Source: Paraglaciecola sp. T6c (GTDB lineage Bacteria > Pseudomonadota > Gammaproteobacteria > Enterobacterales > Alteromonadaceae). Taken from it: a stretch of 64,000 bases of DNA. Under the pieces are notes generated by a model. It worked only from the letters and a program-made list of their open reading frames with translations. It did no database searches and was not told where the DNA came from. Location: assembly GCF_000014225.1 (NCBI RefSeq), contig NC_008228.1:868001-932000 (forward strand), given 5' to 3'. A program made the position numbers and the translations under genes. Numbering within the stretch: position 1 is the stretch's first letter; each line of letters begins with the position of its first letter. Below, in pieces: positions 35,211 to 43,790 of the stretch.

Positions 35211-37700
35211 CTAAAAGGCGTAGCTAACACCACCGCCGTATGTGGCCGGTGCGCCGACTAAACGCGCCCCACCGTTTAACTCAAGAAAATACACTTCATC
35301 TGTGATGTTGCGACCGTAAGCGTAAACATTTAACCCGTTTGCAAACGTTACATCTAGGCGTACACCGAGCAAATCATACGAGGGAGCTGTATTGCCATCG
35401 CCAGCGTTTAAGCGGTTCGACTCTTCACCGTGGTAACTGTAATTCAAACGGGCGTTGAGTTGGGTATTGTTAGCCAGTGATGTTTGGTAATTTAGTACCG
35501 CCGTTTGACTCCATTCAGGAGAGCCAGGCAATGGGTCGCCGATGGTACTGACCACATCGTTCACCCGATTAGAGCTAAATTCTGTGATTTCCGTATCCAA
35601 ATAAGTACCGGCAGTATTGAAGGTGATTTTGTGATCATTGGCTTCATATAACGTGACTGCTATTGAGGCTTCTGCACCGCGCACGGTGGCTTCACCCACG
35701 TTAGTTCTACCATTGGTGTCGTTTGATAGCCGCGCCGTTGCTTGCAGCTCTTCAAAATCATACGAGAACAGGTCAAAGGTGAAGTTGATGTTGTCTGTTA
35801 CATACCGTGCCCCTGCTTCATACGCGAGTACTTCTTCTGATTCGAAGGGCTGGGTCTCTTCTTCAGAGAATATCGATGTGCCGTCGAAACCGCCACCACG
35901 ATAGGCTGTGCTCACGGAGGCGAAAACGTTGAGATTGTCATTGATAAAATATTGAATAGCCAGTTTGCCTGAGACATTGCTGTCGTCAAACTCGCGGTCC
36001 CATGAGAAGTTGGCGTCTGTTTTAAAGGTTTCTTCGAAAACTGATAATCCCCATGGATCGGCATCAATATTTTCACCGCGGAATTTCGCATTGTCTTTGG
36101 TGTAGCGCAGGCCACCGCTTATCACTAAGTCGTTTGAAATGTTCCAGTCGATGTTTCCGAAGGTCGCAAAGCTATTACGGCGCTGATTGTAGGGCGAGCT
36201 GTATTGAGATAGCACCGCGTAGCTGGTCCAGTTACTGGTGAAATCAACAGAGTCATTCATAAAGAAGGCTCCTGCTATCCAGTCAAATTCGCCGCCGGTT
36301 GCGTCACTCAAGCGAATTTCTAATGATGTTTGGTCAAGATCATCGTCGAAGTTGTATTGGTAGCGAGGAAATGACGTGCCGTCTCCGTTACCACTGACAT
36401 TGCGCTCACTGCTTTGCAATGCAAATAGTATGTCGAGGTTTAAGCCTGATTGTAATTGGCGGTTAAGGTCTCCTGAAAATCCGCTCACATCGATTTCATG
36501 AGAATAATATTCGCTGGTGTAAAAATCGTAAGGGTCGTTACCTTCCCCTGCGTTAAGTGAAGGGTTGTCATCTTCAAATGCAATACGGTCATACTGGCGG
36601 GTATCACCTCGGTCTTGGCTGGTAAAGTAATGCAGCGTAAGAGACGTCACCTCATCAAAGTCGTATACGGCTGTGCCACGAAAGGCGAATAAATCTGCAT
36701 CGCCAAATCCGTCGCGCTCACCTGGGTCAGCCACTGGGGGCACAATACCTTGGGTGCCTTGGGGTACAAAGCCTGCGAAGTTGCCTGCACCTTTACCGTC
36801 CATAAAGCCTCCACCTTGCTCCATAAGAACCGCAACGCGAACGCCTAACTTGTCAGAGACCTTGCCGCCAACCGCTGCTGTGCCTGAAACAAAGTCGTAC
36901 GAGCCGTATTCGATATCGGCGTAGCCGTTCAACTCCTCACCTGGGGCACGAGTGATAGCATTAATTGCCCCGGCCGTAGTATTGCGCCCGTAGAGGGTGC
37001 CTTGGGGTCCTTTGAGTACTTCGATGCGCTCTAAATCAAAAAGAGGCATGCTCAAATAAGCGTTGGAGGTTTGATAAATTCCATCAACGTGTAAGGCTAC
37101 GGACGGGTTACCGTTAGGCTTATAGTCATCAGCGCCGCCTATACCACGTATGGTGATAAAGCTGTTTTCAGGGCCACCAAAAGCAGAGTTAATGGAAATG
37201 CCTGAGAGGCTATCAATTAAGTCAGTGAAGTCAGTTACGCCTTGGGCTTTTAACTCGTCTGCGCCCAACACTGAAATGGCCACAGGAGTATCTTGTAAGC
37301 TGCTATCGCGCTTTAACGCAGTCACAACAACTTCGTCCATCGGGGCTTGATAGCTTGCGGCACGTTTATTTTGATATTTATTTTTTTGTGACGCTTTTTT
37401 GATAACAATCGCGCCGCTGGGCTGTTCGTACGCTTGTAAGCCGCTGCCATCTAACAATTTTTCTACGGCATTGAGAACGCTAAGTTCACCTGAGATGGCA
37501 ATAGCCTGTTTGCCGCTGACAAGGCGACTTGGAGCAATAATAACCGTGCCGGTTTGTTGCGATAACAAGTTCAATGCTTGCCCAAGTGGTTGCACTGAAA
37601 TATTAACTTGGGTTTGCTGAGCTAACACGTAGGCGGGTGTCAAAGCCGCGAGGGCAGTACCAAACAAAGCGAATTTAATTGAACGTGTAAGTGTATTCAT
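35211..37700 (-). CDS. TonB-dependent transducer with STN signalling domain
   Basis: An 829-residue outer membrane receptor. After the signal peptide (ending YVLAQQ) comes an STN domain (about 30-105; VQPLGQALNLLSQQTGTVII), which contacts a FecR-type anti-sigma factor, then a plug (VVVTALKRDSSLQDTPVAIS; IRGIGGADDY; GPQGTLYGRNTTAGAINAIT) and a beta-barrel ending GGVSYAF. Together with the upstream sigma factor and FecR it forms a cell-surface signalling system: ligand binding outside leads to sigma factor activation inside. The ligand is unknown; the downstream phosphatase suggests an organophosphate or a phosphorylated carrier, while Fe-siderophore is the textbook alternative. Confidence 0.93.
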   Translation of the reverse strand: MNTLTRSIKFALFGTALAALTPAYVLAQQTQVNISVQPLGQALNLLSQQTGTVIIAPSRLVSGKQAIAISGELSVLNAVEKLLDGSGLQAYEQPSGAIVIKKASQKNKYQNKRAASYQAPMDEVVVTALKRDSSLQDTPVAISVLGADELKAQGVTDFTDLIDSLSGISINSAFGGPENSFITIRGIGGADDYKPNGNPSVALHVDGIYQTSNAYLSMPLFDLERIEVLKGPQGTLYGRNTTAGAINAITRAPGEELNGYADIEYGSYDFVSGTAAVGGKVSDKLGVRVAVLMEQGGGFMDGKGAGNFAGFVPQGTQGIVPPVADPGERDGFGDADLFAFRGTAVYDFDEVTSLTLHYFTSQDRGDTRQYDRIAFEDDNPSLNAGEGNDPYDFYTSEYYSHEIDVSGFSGDLNRQLQSGLNLDILFALQSSERNVSGNGDGTSFPRYQYNFDDDLDQTSLEIRLSDATGGEFDWIAGAFFMNDSVDFTSNWTSYAVLSQYSSPYNQRRNSFATFGNIDWNISNDLVISGGLRYTKDNAKFRGENIDADPWGLSVFEETFKTDANFSWDREFDDSNVSGKLAIQYFINDNLNVFASVSTAYRGGGFDGTSIFSEEETQPFESEEVLAYEAGARYVTDNINFTFDLFSYDFEELQATARLSNDTNGRTNVGEATVRGAEASIAVTLYEANDHKITFNTAGTYLDTEITEFSSNRVNDVVSTIGDPLPGSPEWSQTAVLNYQTSLANNTQLNARLNYSYHGEESNRLNAGDGNTAPSYDLLGVRLDVTFANGLNVYAYGRNITDEVYFLELNGGARLVGAPATYGGGVSYAF

Positions 37701-37870
37701 GATGTTACTTCCAGTTAGTTAATATAGGTTTCGCTAGAAGAGTCGTCAGCGCGATATTTTTTTCAGCATAAGTGCTTGTTTCATAAAAACTTCACATAGT
37801 GAGTCGTTATTTATCCGATGGGAGAGGTAAAGGTGTGCCAGCAAGGTTTGGCTCTTGCTGGCGTTGCACA

Positions 37871-39022
37871 TTATTCTTCGGTTAACACGCTTCGAGTGGC
37901 TTCATGGGTGAGTGTTATGGGGTAGGCCGAGGCTAATCCCTCTAACATGGGCTCGATTTGCTCGAAGGTAAATGATGCCGTGATAGGCAGTTCGTTAATG
38001 CTGTTATCTAAAATAATCACTGGTTTTTTCACGTAGCGATTAATATCCATGATGACATTTTTGAGGGGAACGTTATCGTAAATCAGCCGCTGCTCTAACC
38101 AAGCAAATTCAGTCTCAGGCTGAAAAACAGTAATAGGTGAGAGAAACCTCCCTTGGATATCAGTATGCAGTTGTTCGTTTGGTCTTAGCTGTAATACTTG
38201 CTCCCTTTGCCCTGCTGTTTCTGGTAGGTCAGCCACATCAACCAAACCCCGTTGAACTGAAATTTTCAAACTATTGTTTGGGCTGTATTTTACCTCAAAC
38301 GCGGTACCACGTACCCGTACTTGAGTTTGCTGAGCCGTAACGGAAAATACGCGACTAGGGTCATGAGTCACATCAAAGTAGGCGCTTCCTTTACGTAAGG
38401 TTATACGCCTTTCATCCTCACTGAACGCGACTAAAATACTTGAATTGCCAGCAAGCGTCACGTCACTGCCATCACTTAAGGTGATTTGGCGATTTTGCCC
38501 CACAGGCGAGGTGAACGCGGTTTGCGGTTGAGGAATTTCAAGATGAGCGGTTGTGTTAAATACCCCATTGAACGCAAGTAAAGCCACACTGGCGGCCATT
38601 GCACATAACGCCAAAAACGATTTTGCGAATATACGTTTGGGCTTTACTTGATGCACTGTGGTCGTTTGCTGATCTGCATGTTGCTGTATCCATTCTGCCG
38701 CAGAATCTGTCATGCCGATGGTTTGCCAGATCTTTTGACTGTGGTTAAAAGCCTGCTTGTTATCGTCACTGCTATTGAGCCACAAAACAAACTCTTCGCG
38801 TTTGTCTGCGCTGGTATGTCCGCAATATAAGTACGTTAACCATTCTCTGGCTCTGGCTCTGGCTTTGGCTCTGGCTTGAGGCGAGGATGAGCTGGAAGCC
38901 TGCTCGTATTCACTGCTTTCATTCACTTCATGATTTGCGCAGCGCTTATTGCTTTTTTTAACACTTGGTCGATTGCTATTGTTTAGTCCGTTGTCGCTAG
39001 AATTGCTCTTTGTATGGGTCAT
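37871..39022 (-). CDS. FecR-family anti-sigma factor / signal relay
   Basis: A 383-residue inner membrane protein. The N-terminal cytoplasmic region has the DUF4880-like sigma-binding part (REWLTYLYCGHTSADKREEF ... FNHSQKIWQ), then one transmembrane helix (about 133-152), the periplasmic FecR domain (SPVGQNRQITLSDGSDVTLA) and a C-terminal STN-like/DUF4974 part. It relays the signal from the STN-type TonB receptor to the ECF sigma factor. It overlaps the sigma factor stop by 4 bases (ATGA). The N-terminus contains an in-frame hexanucleotide repeat encoding Ala-Arg/Ala-Lys pairs (38845-38876). Confidence 0.92.
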   Translation of the reverse strand: MTHTKSNSSDNGLNNSNRPSVKKSNKRCANHEVNESSEYEQASSSSSPQARAKARARAREWLTYLYCGHTSADKREEFVLWLNSSDDNKQAFNHSQKIWQTIGMTDSAAEWIQQHADQQTTTVHQVKPKRIFAKSFLALCAMAASVALLAFNGVFNTTAHLEIPQPQTAFTSPVGQNRQITLSDGSDVTLAGNSSILVAFSEDERRITLRKGSAYFDVTHDPSRVFSVTAQQTQVRVRGTAFEVKYSPNNSLKISVQRGLVDVADLPETAGQREQVLQLRPNEQLHTDIQGRFLSPITVFQPETEFAWLEQRLIYDNVPLKNVIMDINRYVKKPVIILDNSINELPITASFTFEQIEPMLEGLASAYPITLTHEATRSVLTEE

Positions 39023-39693
39023 GACGTTGGCTCTGTTGAGATATTGCGGGGCGACATATGCGATGAGAAAGCTTGGTCGTTGGCGTTATTCTCCTGCTCA
39101 TCAATGCGCTCTAAAATTGCCATTATCGCGTTTAGTTGGCGGCAGATATCTGCAACACTCCAGCCGGTATCTGAGGATATTTCAGAATACGTTTGGCCTT
39201 TGATCCGGGCGCGCATCAAAATGTCGCGTTGCTTCTCAGTTAGCTGTTCTGTGCCTTTTTGTATTGCAGCAATACGTTGCTCACCCTGCAAAATAGTTTC
39301 GGGGCAAACGTCATCACACTGATCTTCTGGGAGTTGAGTATGCTGTGCAATGAGCTCACGAGTTTTACACAAACGCCCTATCGATTTGAGGGTAATATTC
39401 ATCGCTATTTTGATGATATAGGCTTTGGGGTCTTCTATTTGTTCAAAATCACGTATTTGGGCAATACGGCTAAACGCTTCTTGGGCCACGTCTTCTGGCT
39501 CTGGTGGACCTGAGCCGTAACATTTGTGCAGTATGCAGCACACATCGCGCCAATGATCTCTGAACAGCTTATCGATTGCGTTAGGCGCTTGTATCTTCTT
39601 TGGTTTAGACGCAGGGGACGTTATTTCTAAAGCTTGGGGTTTTACATGGGAGTTTAGAAAAAACAGCGAAGCCTTTTGTAGCGTTTTGCTCAT
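39019..39693 (-). CDS. ECF-type RNA polymerase sigma factor, FecI-like
   Basis: A 224-residue ECF sigma factor. Region 2 is seen around residues 45-105 (LFRDHWRDVCCILHKCYG ... PEDVAQEAFSRIAQI ... DPKAYIIKIAMN) and region 4 around 145-195 (LTEKQRDILMRARIKGQTYS ... WSVADICRQLNA). It directs transcription of the TonB receptor set when released by FecR. It is the first gene of the sigma-fecR unit. The N-terminal ~30 residues and C-terminal ~25 residues extend beyond the core family. Confidence 0.92.
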   Translation of the reverse strand: MSKTLQKASLFFLNSHVKPQALEITSPASKPKKIQAPNAIDKLFRDHWRDVCCILHKCYGSGPPEPEDVAQEAFSRIAQIRDFEQIEDPKAYIIKIAMNITLKSIGRLCKTRELIAQHTQLPEDQCDDVCPETILQGEQRIAAIQKGTEQLTEKQRDILMRARIKGQTYSEISSDTGWSVADICRQLNAIMAILERIDEQENNANDQAFSSHMSPRNISTEPTS

Positions 39694-39892
39694 TGTGTTT
39701 ACTCTTACACACTAAAAACGGACGGATAGTAATCGCGGAGTAAAACAGAAACATGACAGCTGGTGGCTTTGGGCTAATATTCATAAAAACTTCATATTTT
39801 TCATGACGGACTTCACAGGCTGTGCACTTGCTTTTCTGCATAGGCTCGTTGCACAAAGTGTTCAAGGGTGAAAGAAAAATAAACAAATGGAT

Positions 39893-39918
39893 ATAAAAAA
39901 AGCCGGCAAGCCGGCTTT
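39893..39918 (-). terminator. Terminator after PEP-CTERM gene (minus strand)
   Basis: Stem AAAGCCGG / CCGGCTTT (39899-39906, 39911-39918) with a 4-base loop. Read on the minus strand it is followed by a T-run (complement of the A-run at 39893-39901). It ends transcription of the PEP-CTERM gene before the sigma factor gene. Confidence 0.85.
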
Positions 39919-39935
39919 GATGTAAAGTGTATTCA

Positions 39936-40778
39936 TTATTTCTTGAGGCGCTTTCCAACGCCAAGACCTAATAGCCCTAAACCGACGATAGCAAGGCTGG
40001 TTGGCGCGGGCACGTCTCGCTTGTCTAATCCAACAACGATGTTGTCAAACTCACCTGCAACACCAGAAGAGATAACTCGAAGTCTGTTAAAAGCTTCGTT
40101 TGCATCAAAGGCTATGTTGACATAGACATTTGATGAATCCGCGACTTGGTTACCAGCGGTGCCGTTTAGTTGGGCCAAAAGCTCAGCGCCAGTTATTTTG
40201 CCCACGAGTGCATCGTCAGAGTAAAACTCAAAAGAGTTATAGGTGTCTACCGAGCCCCAATAAAAGCCTAGATAATTAACGCGAGAATCAGCAAGTGACG
40301 ACACGGTTGTTCCTATACTGTCTAGAAAGCTTGTGTAATCGATATCTACAAAACTATCCACACCCACGGTGGAAGGCGTTGTGTAAGCATAACAAGTGTT
40401 ATCGCCAGCAGGTGCCGCGGCAACATTCCTAGTTGACCCCTCACGAACGTTAAGCACGGACGAACCACTGGCTGTAACGGCTAGTGGTGAGTTGATGGCA
40501 CATCCGTTTGATGAGCCTGCAACGTTGTAGCTTTCATCTTGGGTCAAGGGCAGCGCATCGATAGCGGTGGCTTTGTCAAACGTTTCTACGAAGTAGCCGT
40601 CGGACAAAGAATTGATCGTGTTGTCAGCGTTGATTTTTAGACTCGTCTTGCCCGAGCCGTCAGTGGCGGCTTGGCCCCCGAAGGAAATAACCGCCGCATG
40701 CGCAGACTGGCTAACTGCCAAAGCGATTAAGGTCGTTTTAAATAACTTTATACTGTTTTTAGTCATTGAATTTTTCAT
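39936..40778 (-). CDS. PEP-CTERM protein, paralogue B
   Basis: A 280-residue exported protein with a signal peptide (SQSAHAAVI, cleavage about residue 29) and a PEP-CTERM end: VPAPTS, hydrophobic helix (LAIVGLGLLGLG) and basic tail (KRLKK). GGAG lies 6 bases before the ATG. The mature domain includes TDGSGKTS, RNVAAAPAGD, FVDIDYTSFLD, YLGFYWGSVDTYNSFEFYS and SSGVAGEFDNIVVGL, a fold resembling the beta-sandwich PEP-CTERM proteins with a 'YWGS.D.YN..E' motif. It is a close paralogue of the gene at 41153. It has its own sigma-54-type promoter and terminator. Confidence 0.88.
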   Translation of the reverse strand: MKNSMTKNSIKLFKTTLIALAVSQSAHAAVISFGGQAATDGSGKTSLKINADNTINSLSDGYFVETFDKATAIDALPLTQDESYNVAGSSNGCAINSPLAVTASGSSVLNVREGSTRNVAAAPAGDNTCYAYTTPSTVGVDSFVDIDYTSFLDSIGTTVSSLADSRVNYLGFYWGSVDTYNSFEFYSDDALVGKITGAELLAQLNGTAGNQVADSSNVYVNIAFDANEAFNRLRVISSGVAGEFDNIVVGLDKRDVPAPTSLAIVGLGLLGLGVGKRLKK

Positions 40779-40822
40779 GTGTAACTCCGTTATGCAGCTA
40801 CAGTTACTGCTACTAAAGTATT

Positions 40823-40838
40823 AGCATAAGCCGTGCCA
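40823..40838 (-). promoter_or_regulatory. Sigma-54-type promoter of PEP-CTERM paralogue B
   Basis: Minus-strand sequence TGGCACGGCTTATGCT matches TGGCACG-N4-TTGCW with one mismatch in the -12 element. The GC is 45 bases before the ATG at 40778. Confidence 0.65.
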
Positions 40839-40920
40839 GAACAAATTATTGAGCATTATCATGGTATTGCATTCTGAGCGGTAAATATCTATACCGAAAG
40901 CGTAAAAATAGGTGACTAAT

Positions 40921-40949
40921 GTGTACGAAATTTACACGCTTAGTGTAAA
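40921..40949. promoter_or_regulatory. GTGTA-box cluster upstream of PEP-CTERM paralogue B
   Basis: GTGTA (40921-40925), TACAC (40933-40937) and GTGTAAA (40943-40949): two overlapping inverted pairs, GTGTA-N7-TACAC and TTTACAC-N5-GTGTAAA. It lies about 85-110 bases upstream of the sigma-54 site, a usual distance for enhancer-binding proteins. The rest of the 40779-41152 intergenic region shows nothing else apart from the next gene's terminator. Confidence 0.55.
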
Positions 40950-41111
40950 GTTTTCTAAGGGGGGAATCGCTACTAAGAACACGTTAAATAAGGGATTGAA
41001 GCTTTGCGTAAAGCAAAAACTTGTCAGCCCATTATTAACAACTTAATAGGACTGAATAGAGGACTTTTTAACTGTTGGCGTTTGTCTTTAATGCGGCTTA
41101 TTTTCAGGCAT

Positions 41112-41138
41112 AAAAAAAGTCGGCGAACCGACTTTTTT
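41112..41138 (-). terminator. Terminator after PEP-CTERM paralogue C
   Basis: Stem AAAAAAGTCGG / CCGACTTTTTT with loop CGAA, T-run on both strands, 15-40 bases beyond the stop of the minus-strand gene. Confidence 0.85.
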
Positions 41139-41152
41139 ATGAATTGTTAATA

Positions 41153-41995
41153 TTACTTCTGCAGTTTTTTACGCAATACGAAGCCGATTAGACCTAGACC
41201 TAAGAAAGCCAAACCAGCTGGTGCAGGTACATTACGATTTGATAAACCAACCACGATGTTGTCGAACTCACCGGCTACGCCAGATGAAACAACACGTAAG
41301 CGGGTGAAAGCTTCAGCAACGCTGAAGTTTATGTTCACGTAAACATTGGACTTATCAGATAATCTGTCACCTTCAACACCACCAACAAGATCTAATATTT
41401 CTTGACCAGCAATGCTTTTCACTAATTGGTCAGTATCAGAGTAAAACTCAAAGGTGTTATAGGTATCGATTGATCCCCAATAAAAGCCTAGGTAGTCAAT
41501 GCTTGAACCAGCTAAAGACGCATCTATTGTACCGATGTTGGCTAAGAAATTGGTGTAATCGATGTCTACGTAACTATCAGTTCCAACCGTTTCAGGTGTG
41601 GTATAAGCATAACAAGTCGTGTCACCAGCAGGTGCAGCTGCTACATTTCTCACTGAACCTGTACGTACATTTAACACGTTAGTGGAGCTAGGTTGAACAA
41701 GTAATGGTGAGTTGATTGCACAACCAGTAGAACTGCCTGCCACATTATAAGTTGTGTCATTTGCAGTCGGTAGCCCTGGAATTGCGGTGGCGCTATCGAA
41801 CGTTTCTACAAAGAAACCGTCGCTGATGGCATTGATAGTATTGTTCGAGTTAACATTGGCGCTTGTTTTACCAGAACCGTCTGTGGCTGCTTGACCACCT
41901 AAGGTAATAGTAGCGGCGCTAATGTTTTGCGATGCAGTTAGCGCTAGTAAAGCGGCTGCTGATATGAATTTTGCTTTCTTAAATAAACGTGTCAT
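41153..41995 (-). CDS. PEP-CTERM protein, paralogue C
   Basis: A 280-residue exported protein, same length and layout as the gene at 39936. It has a signal peptide (about residues 1-27, ending NISAA), the shared domain (TDGSGKTS, RNVAAAPAGDTTCYAYTTPE, YLGFYWGSIDTYNTFEFYS, SSGVAGEFDNIVVGL) and a C-terminal VPAPAG, helix (LAFLGLGLIGFVL) and RKKLQK tail. AGGAG lies 6 bases before the ATG. Divergence from paralogue B is spread along the whole protein, so the duplication is not recent. It has its own sigma-54-type promoter. Confidence 0.88.
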   Translation of the reverse strand: MTRLFKKAKFISAAALLALTASQNISAATITLGGQAATDGSGKTSANVNSNNTINAISDGFFVETFDSATAIPGLPTANDTTYNVAGSSTGCAINSPLLVQPSSTNVLNVRTGSVRNVAAAPAGDTTCYAYTTPETVGTDSYVDIDYTNFLANIGTIDASLAGSSIDYLGFYWGSIDTYNTFEFYSDTDQLVKSIAGQEILDLVGGVEGDRLSDKSNVYVNINFSVAEAFTRLRVVSSGVAGEFDNIVVGLSNRNVPAPAGLAFLGLGLIGFVLRKKLQK

Positions 41996-42048
41996 AGGTT
42001 ACTCCTGTACGACGACCTAACTGCAACTGTGATATGTATTGTCGATAA

Positions 42049-42064
42049 AGCACAAACTGAGCCA
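42049..42064 (-). promoter_or_regulatory. Sigma-54-type promoter of PEP-CTERM paralogue C
   Basis: Minus-strand TGGCTCAGTTTGTGCT keeps the GG-N10-GC core; the -12 element is GTGCT. The GC is 54 bases before ATG 41995. A GTGTA-N7-TAGAC box lies at 42127-42143, about 63-80 bases further upstream. Confidence 0.5.
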
Positions 42065-42273
42065 CTTCTAATTAATCCTTTTAATTCAACATCTTAGGCT
42101 TTTGGCTAATTGACGCTCAACAGTCAGTGTAAAAAAAGTAGACAGGCTTTAATTTGTAGCGTTTCTAACTAGATACGCTTCGAAACTCGGCACATTATAA
42201 CGGTGGTTGATTTTTAATCAATGCTGTTGTGTGCAAATATTTTCTTTATCAGGCATCAGGGCTAACGAGGTTT

Positions 42274-42672
42274 TTACTGCTCAAATGCAAAGGGTAAAAT
42301 TTCATTCATGGAAAGCGTTTTAATTTCACCTTCGCTGGTGGCCATATGAACTAAAGTGTCTTTGCTGGCGAACTCAAAAATACGCTGACGACACCCGCCA
42401 CACGGTGAGCAAAAGTGTTCATTTGGGCTGGCAATTAAAATTTCACGGACTTGCCTCGCACCACCTGCCACCATTGCTGCTAAGGCGTTTCCTTCGGCAC
42501 ACTGACCTAGCGGAAATGACACGTTTTCTACGTTGCAGCCAGTATACGTTTTACCGTCTTCTGCCACTAGGGCAGAGCCCACTCTGTAATCAGAATAAGG
42601 AGCGTGTGCTTTGGCTTGTACATCCAAAGCGGCATTAAAGAGGCTTTGTAAATCAGTTTGTTGCTTATTCAA
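42274..42672 (-). CDS. cdd: Cytidine deaminase (homotetrameric type)
   Basis: A 132-residue zinc enzyme that converts cytidine and deoxycytidine to uridine forms in pyrimidine salvage. The catalytic Cys58-Ala-Glu60 and the second zinc motif PCGGC (Cys91, Cys94) are visible, as is NVENVSFPLG for nucleoside binding. Length matches the short tetrameric class, not the ~295-residue E. coli dimer. It is divergent from nlpI. Confidence 0.95.
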   Translation of the reverse strand: MNKQQTDLQSLFNAALDVQAKAHAPYSDYRVGSALVAEDGKTYTGCNVENVSFPLGQCAEGNALAAMVAGGARQVREILIASPNEHFCSPCGGCRQRIFEFASKDTLVHMATSEGEIKTLSMNEILPFAFEQ

Positions 42673-42884
42673 AATGGTATCGCTTTTTTTCTCAATAGCC
42701 GGCTAGTGTGCATTATTTTTACAACTTGATACAGTAGATTGCAATTTTCGCCTTCTCGTTGTCTTTACATTTATGGGTAAATACGCCACCCTGCCTGTTT
42801 ACTAAGCTTCATTTCCTGGCCGATTCCGCATTTTATCGCCATCACATTTTAGACCGAGCGTTGCCTACTCTTATGCTAATTACA

Positions 42885-43784
42885 ATGCAAAATAAATTTT
42901 TCTCACTGGTATTCTTAGGATTGATATTAAGTGGTTGCGCTAGTAGCAATCAAGCTCAGCAAAGCCAAGCACAGATGAGTAACTTATTACTCGCGGAACC
43001 TGCGCCCATGAGCGTGCGTTCGCAAATGGCGATTGCTAGGTATAACCAAATTCTTGAGAAAGCACCGTTAGAAGATCAAGAAAGGGCAGAGTTACTCCAT
43101 CAACGTGGCATGTTGTATGACAGCGTTGGGCTTGCTGGTTTAGCCCAATACGATTTTGATCATGCAATACGTCTTAAACCAGATATGGCGGAGGCGTATA
43201 ATTCTTTGGGGGTACATTACACCCAGCAAATGAATTTTATACAAGCCTATGAAGCGTTTGATGCCACATTAGACATCAATCCTGATTATGAATTTGCATT
43301 TTTGAATCGTGGGATTGCGCTTTATTACGGTGGCCGTGCCGATTTAGCCGTGAATGATTTTAGTGAATTCTACCGAAATGATGAATCCGATCCATATCGT
43401 GCACTTTGGTCCTTTATTGCCCATAGCGAACTTGACCAAGCAGATGCATTAATTACGTTAAGCAATAATCGTGAAAACTTAGACGAAGACAACTGGGCGA
43501 CACATTTAGTCGACCTATATCTAGGACGTATAGATGAACAGGCATTATTAAACGCCCTAATTCAAGGGGTAAAAAGTCAGCAAGAGTTGACGGATCGCCT
43601 TTGTGAAGCGTATTTCTATCTGGGAAAATATAACTCAGCTTTGGGTAACCGCGGTGTGGCGTCGAATTACTTCAAGTTAGCTCTGAGCACCAACGTATTT
43701 GAATATGTTGAACACAGATATGCGCGACTTGAGCTTGATATGCTGCGCGATAAAGCCGTTGCTGAAAGTGAAGGGCCACAATAG
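42885..43784 (+). CDS. nlpI: Lipoprotein NlpI
   Basis: A 299-residue TPR lipoprotein from ATG 42885, with the lipobox LSGC at Cys18. The TPR array (AELLHQRGMLYDSVGLAGLA ... PDMAEAYNSLGVHYTQQMN ... PDYEFAFLNRGIALYYGG) matches NlpI, an adaptor that brings peptidoglycan hydrolases to the Prc protease in the outer membrane. E. coli NlpI is 294 residues. The frame is open to 42759, but only 42885 gives the lipoprotein signal. The next gene begins 6 bases after its stop. Confidence 0.92.
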   Translation: MQNKFFSLVFLGLILSGCASSNQAQQSQAQMSNLLLAEPAPMSVRSQMAIARYNQILEKAPLEDQERAELLHQRGMLYDSVGLAGLAQYDFDHAIRLKPDMAEAYNSLGVHYTQQMNFIQAYEAFDATLDINPDYEFAFLNRGIALYYGGRADLAVNDFSEFYRNDESDPYRALWSFIAHSELDQADALITLSNNRENLDEDNWATHLVDLYLGRIDEQALLNALIQGVKSQQELTDRLCEAYFYLGKYNSALGNRGVASNYFKLALSTNVFEYVEHRYARLELDMLRDKAVAESEGPQ

Positions 43785-43790
43785 CAGCCT

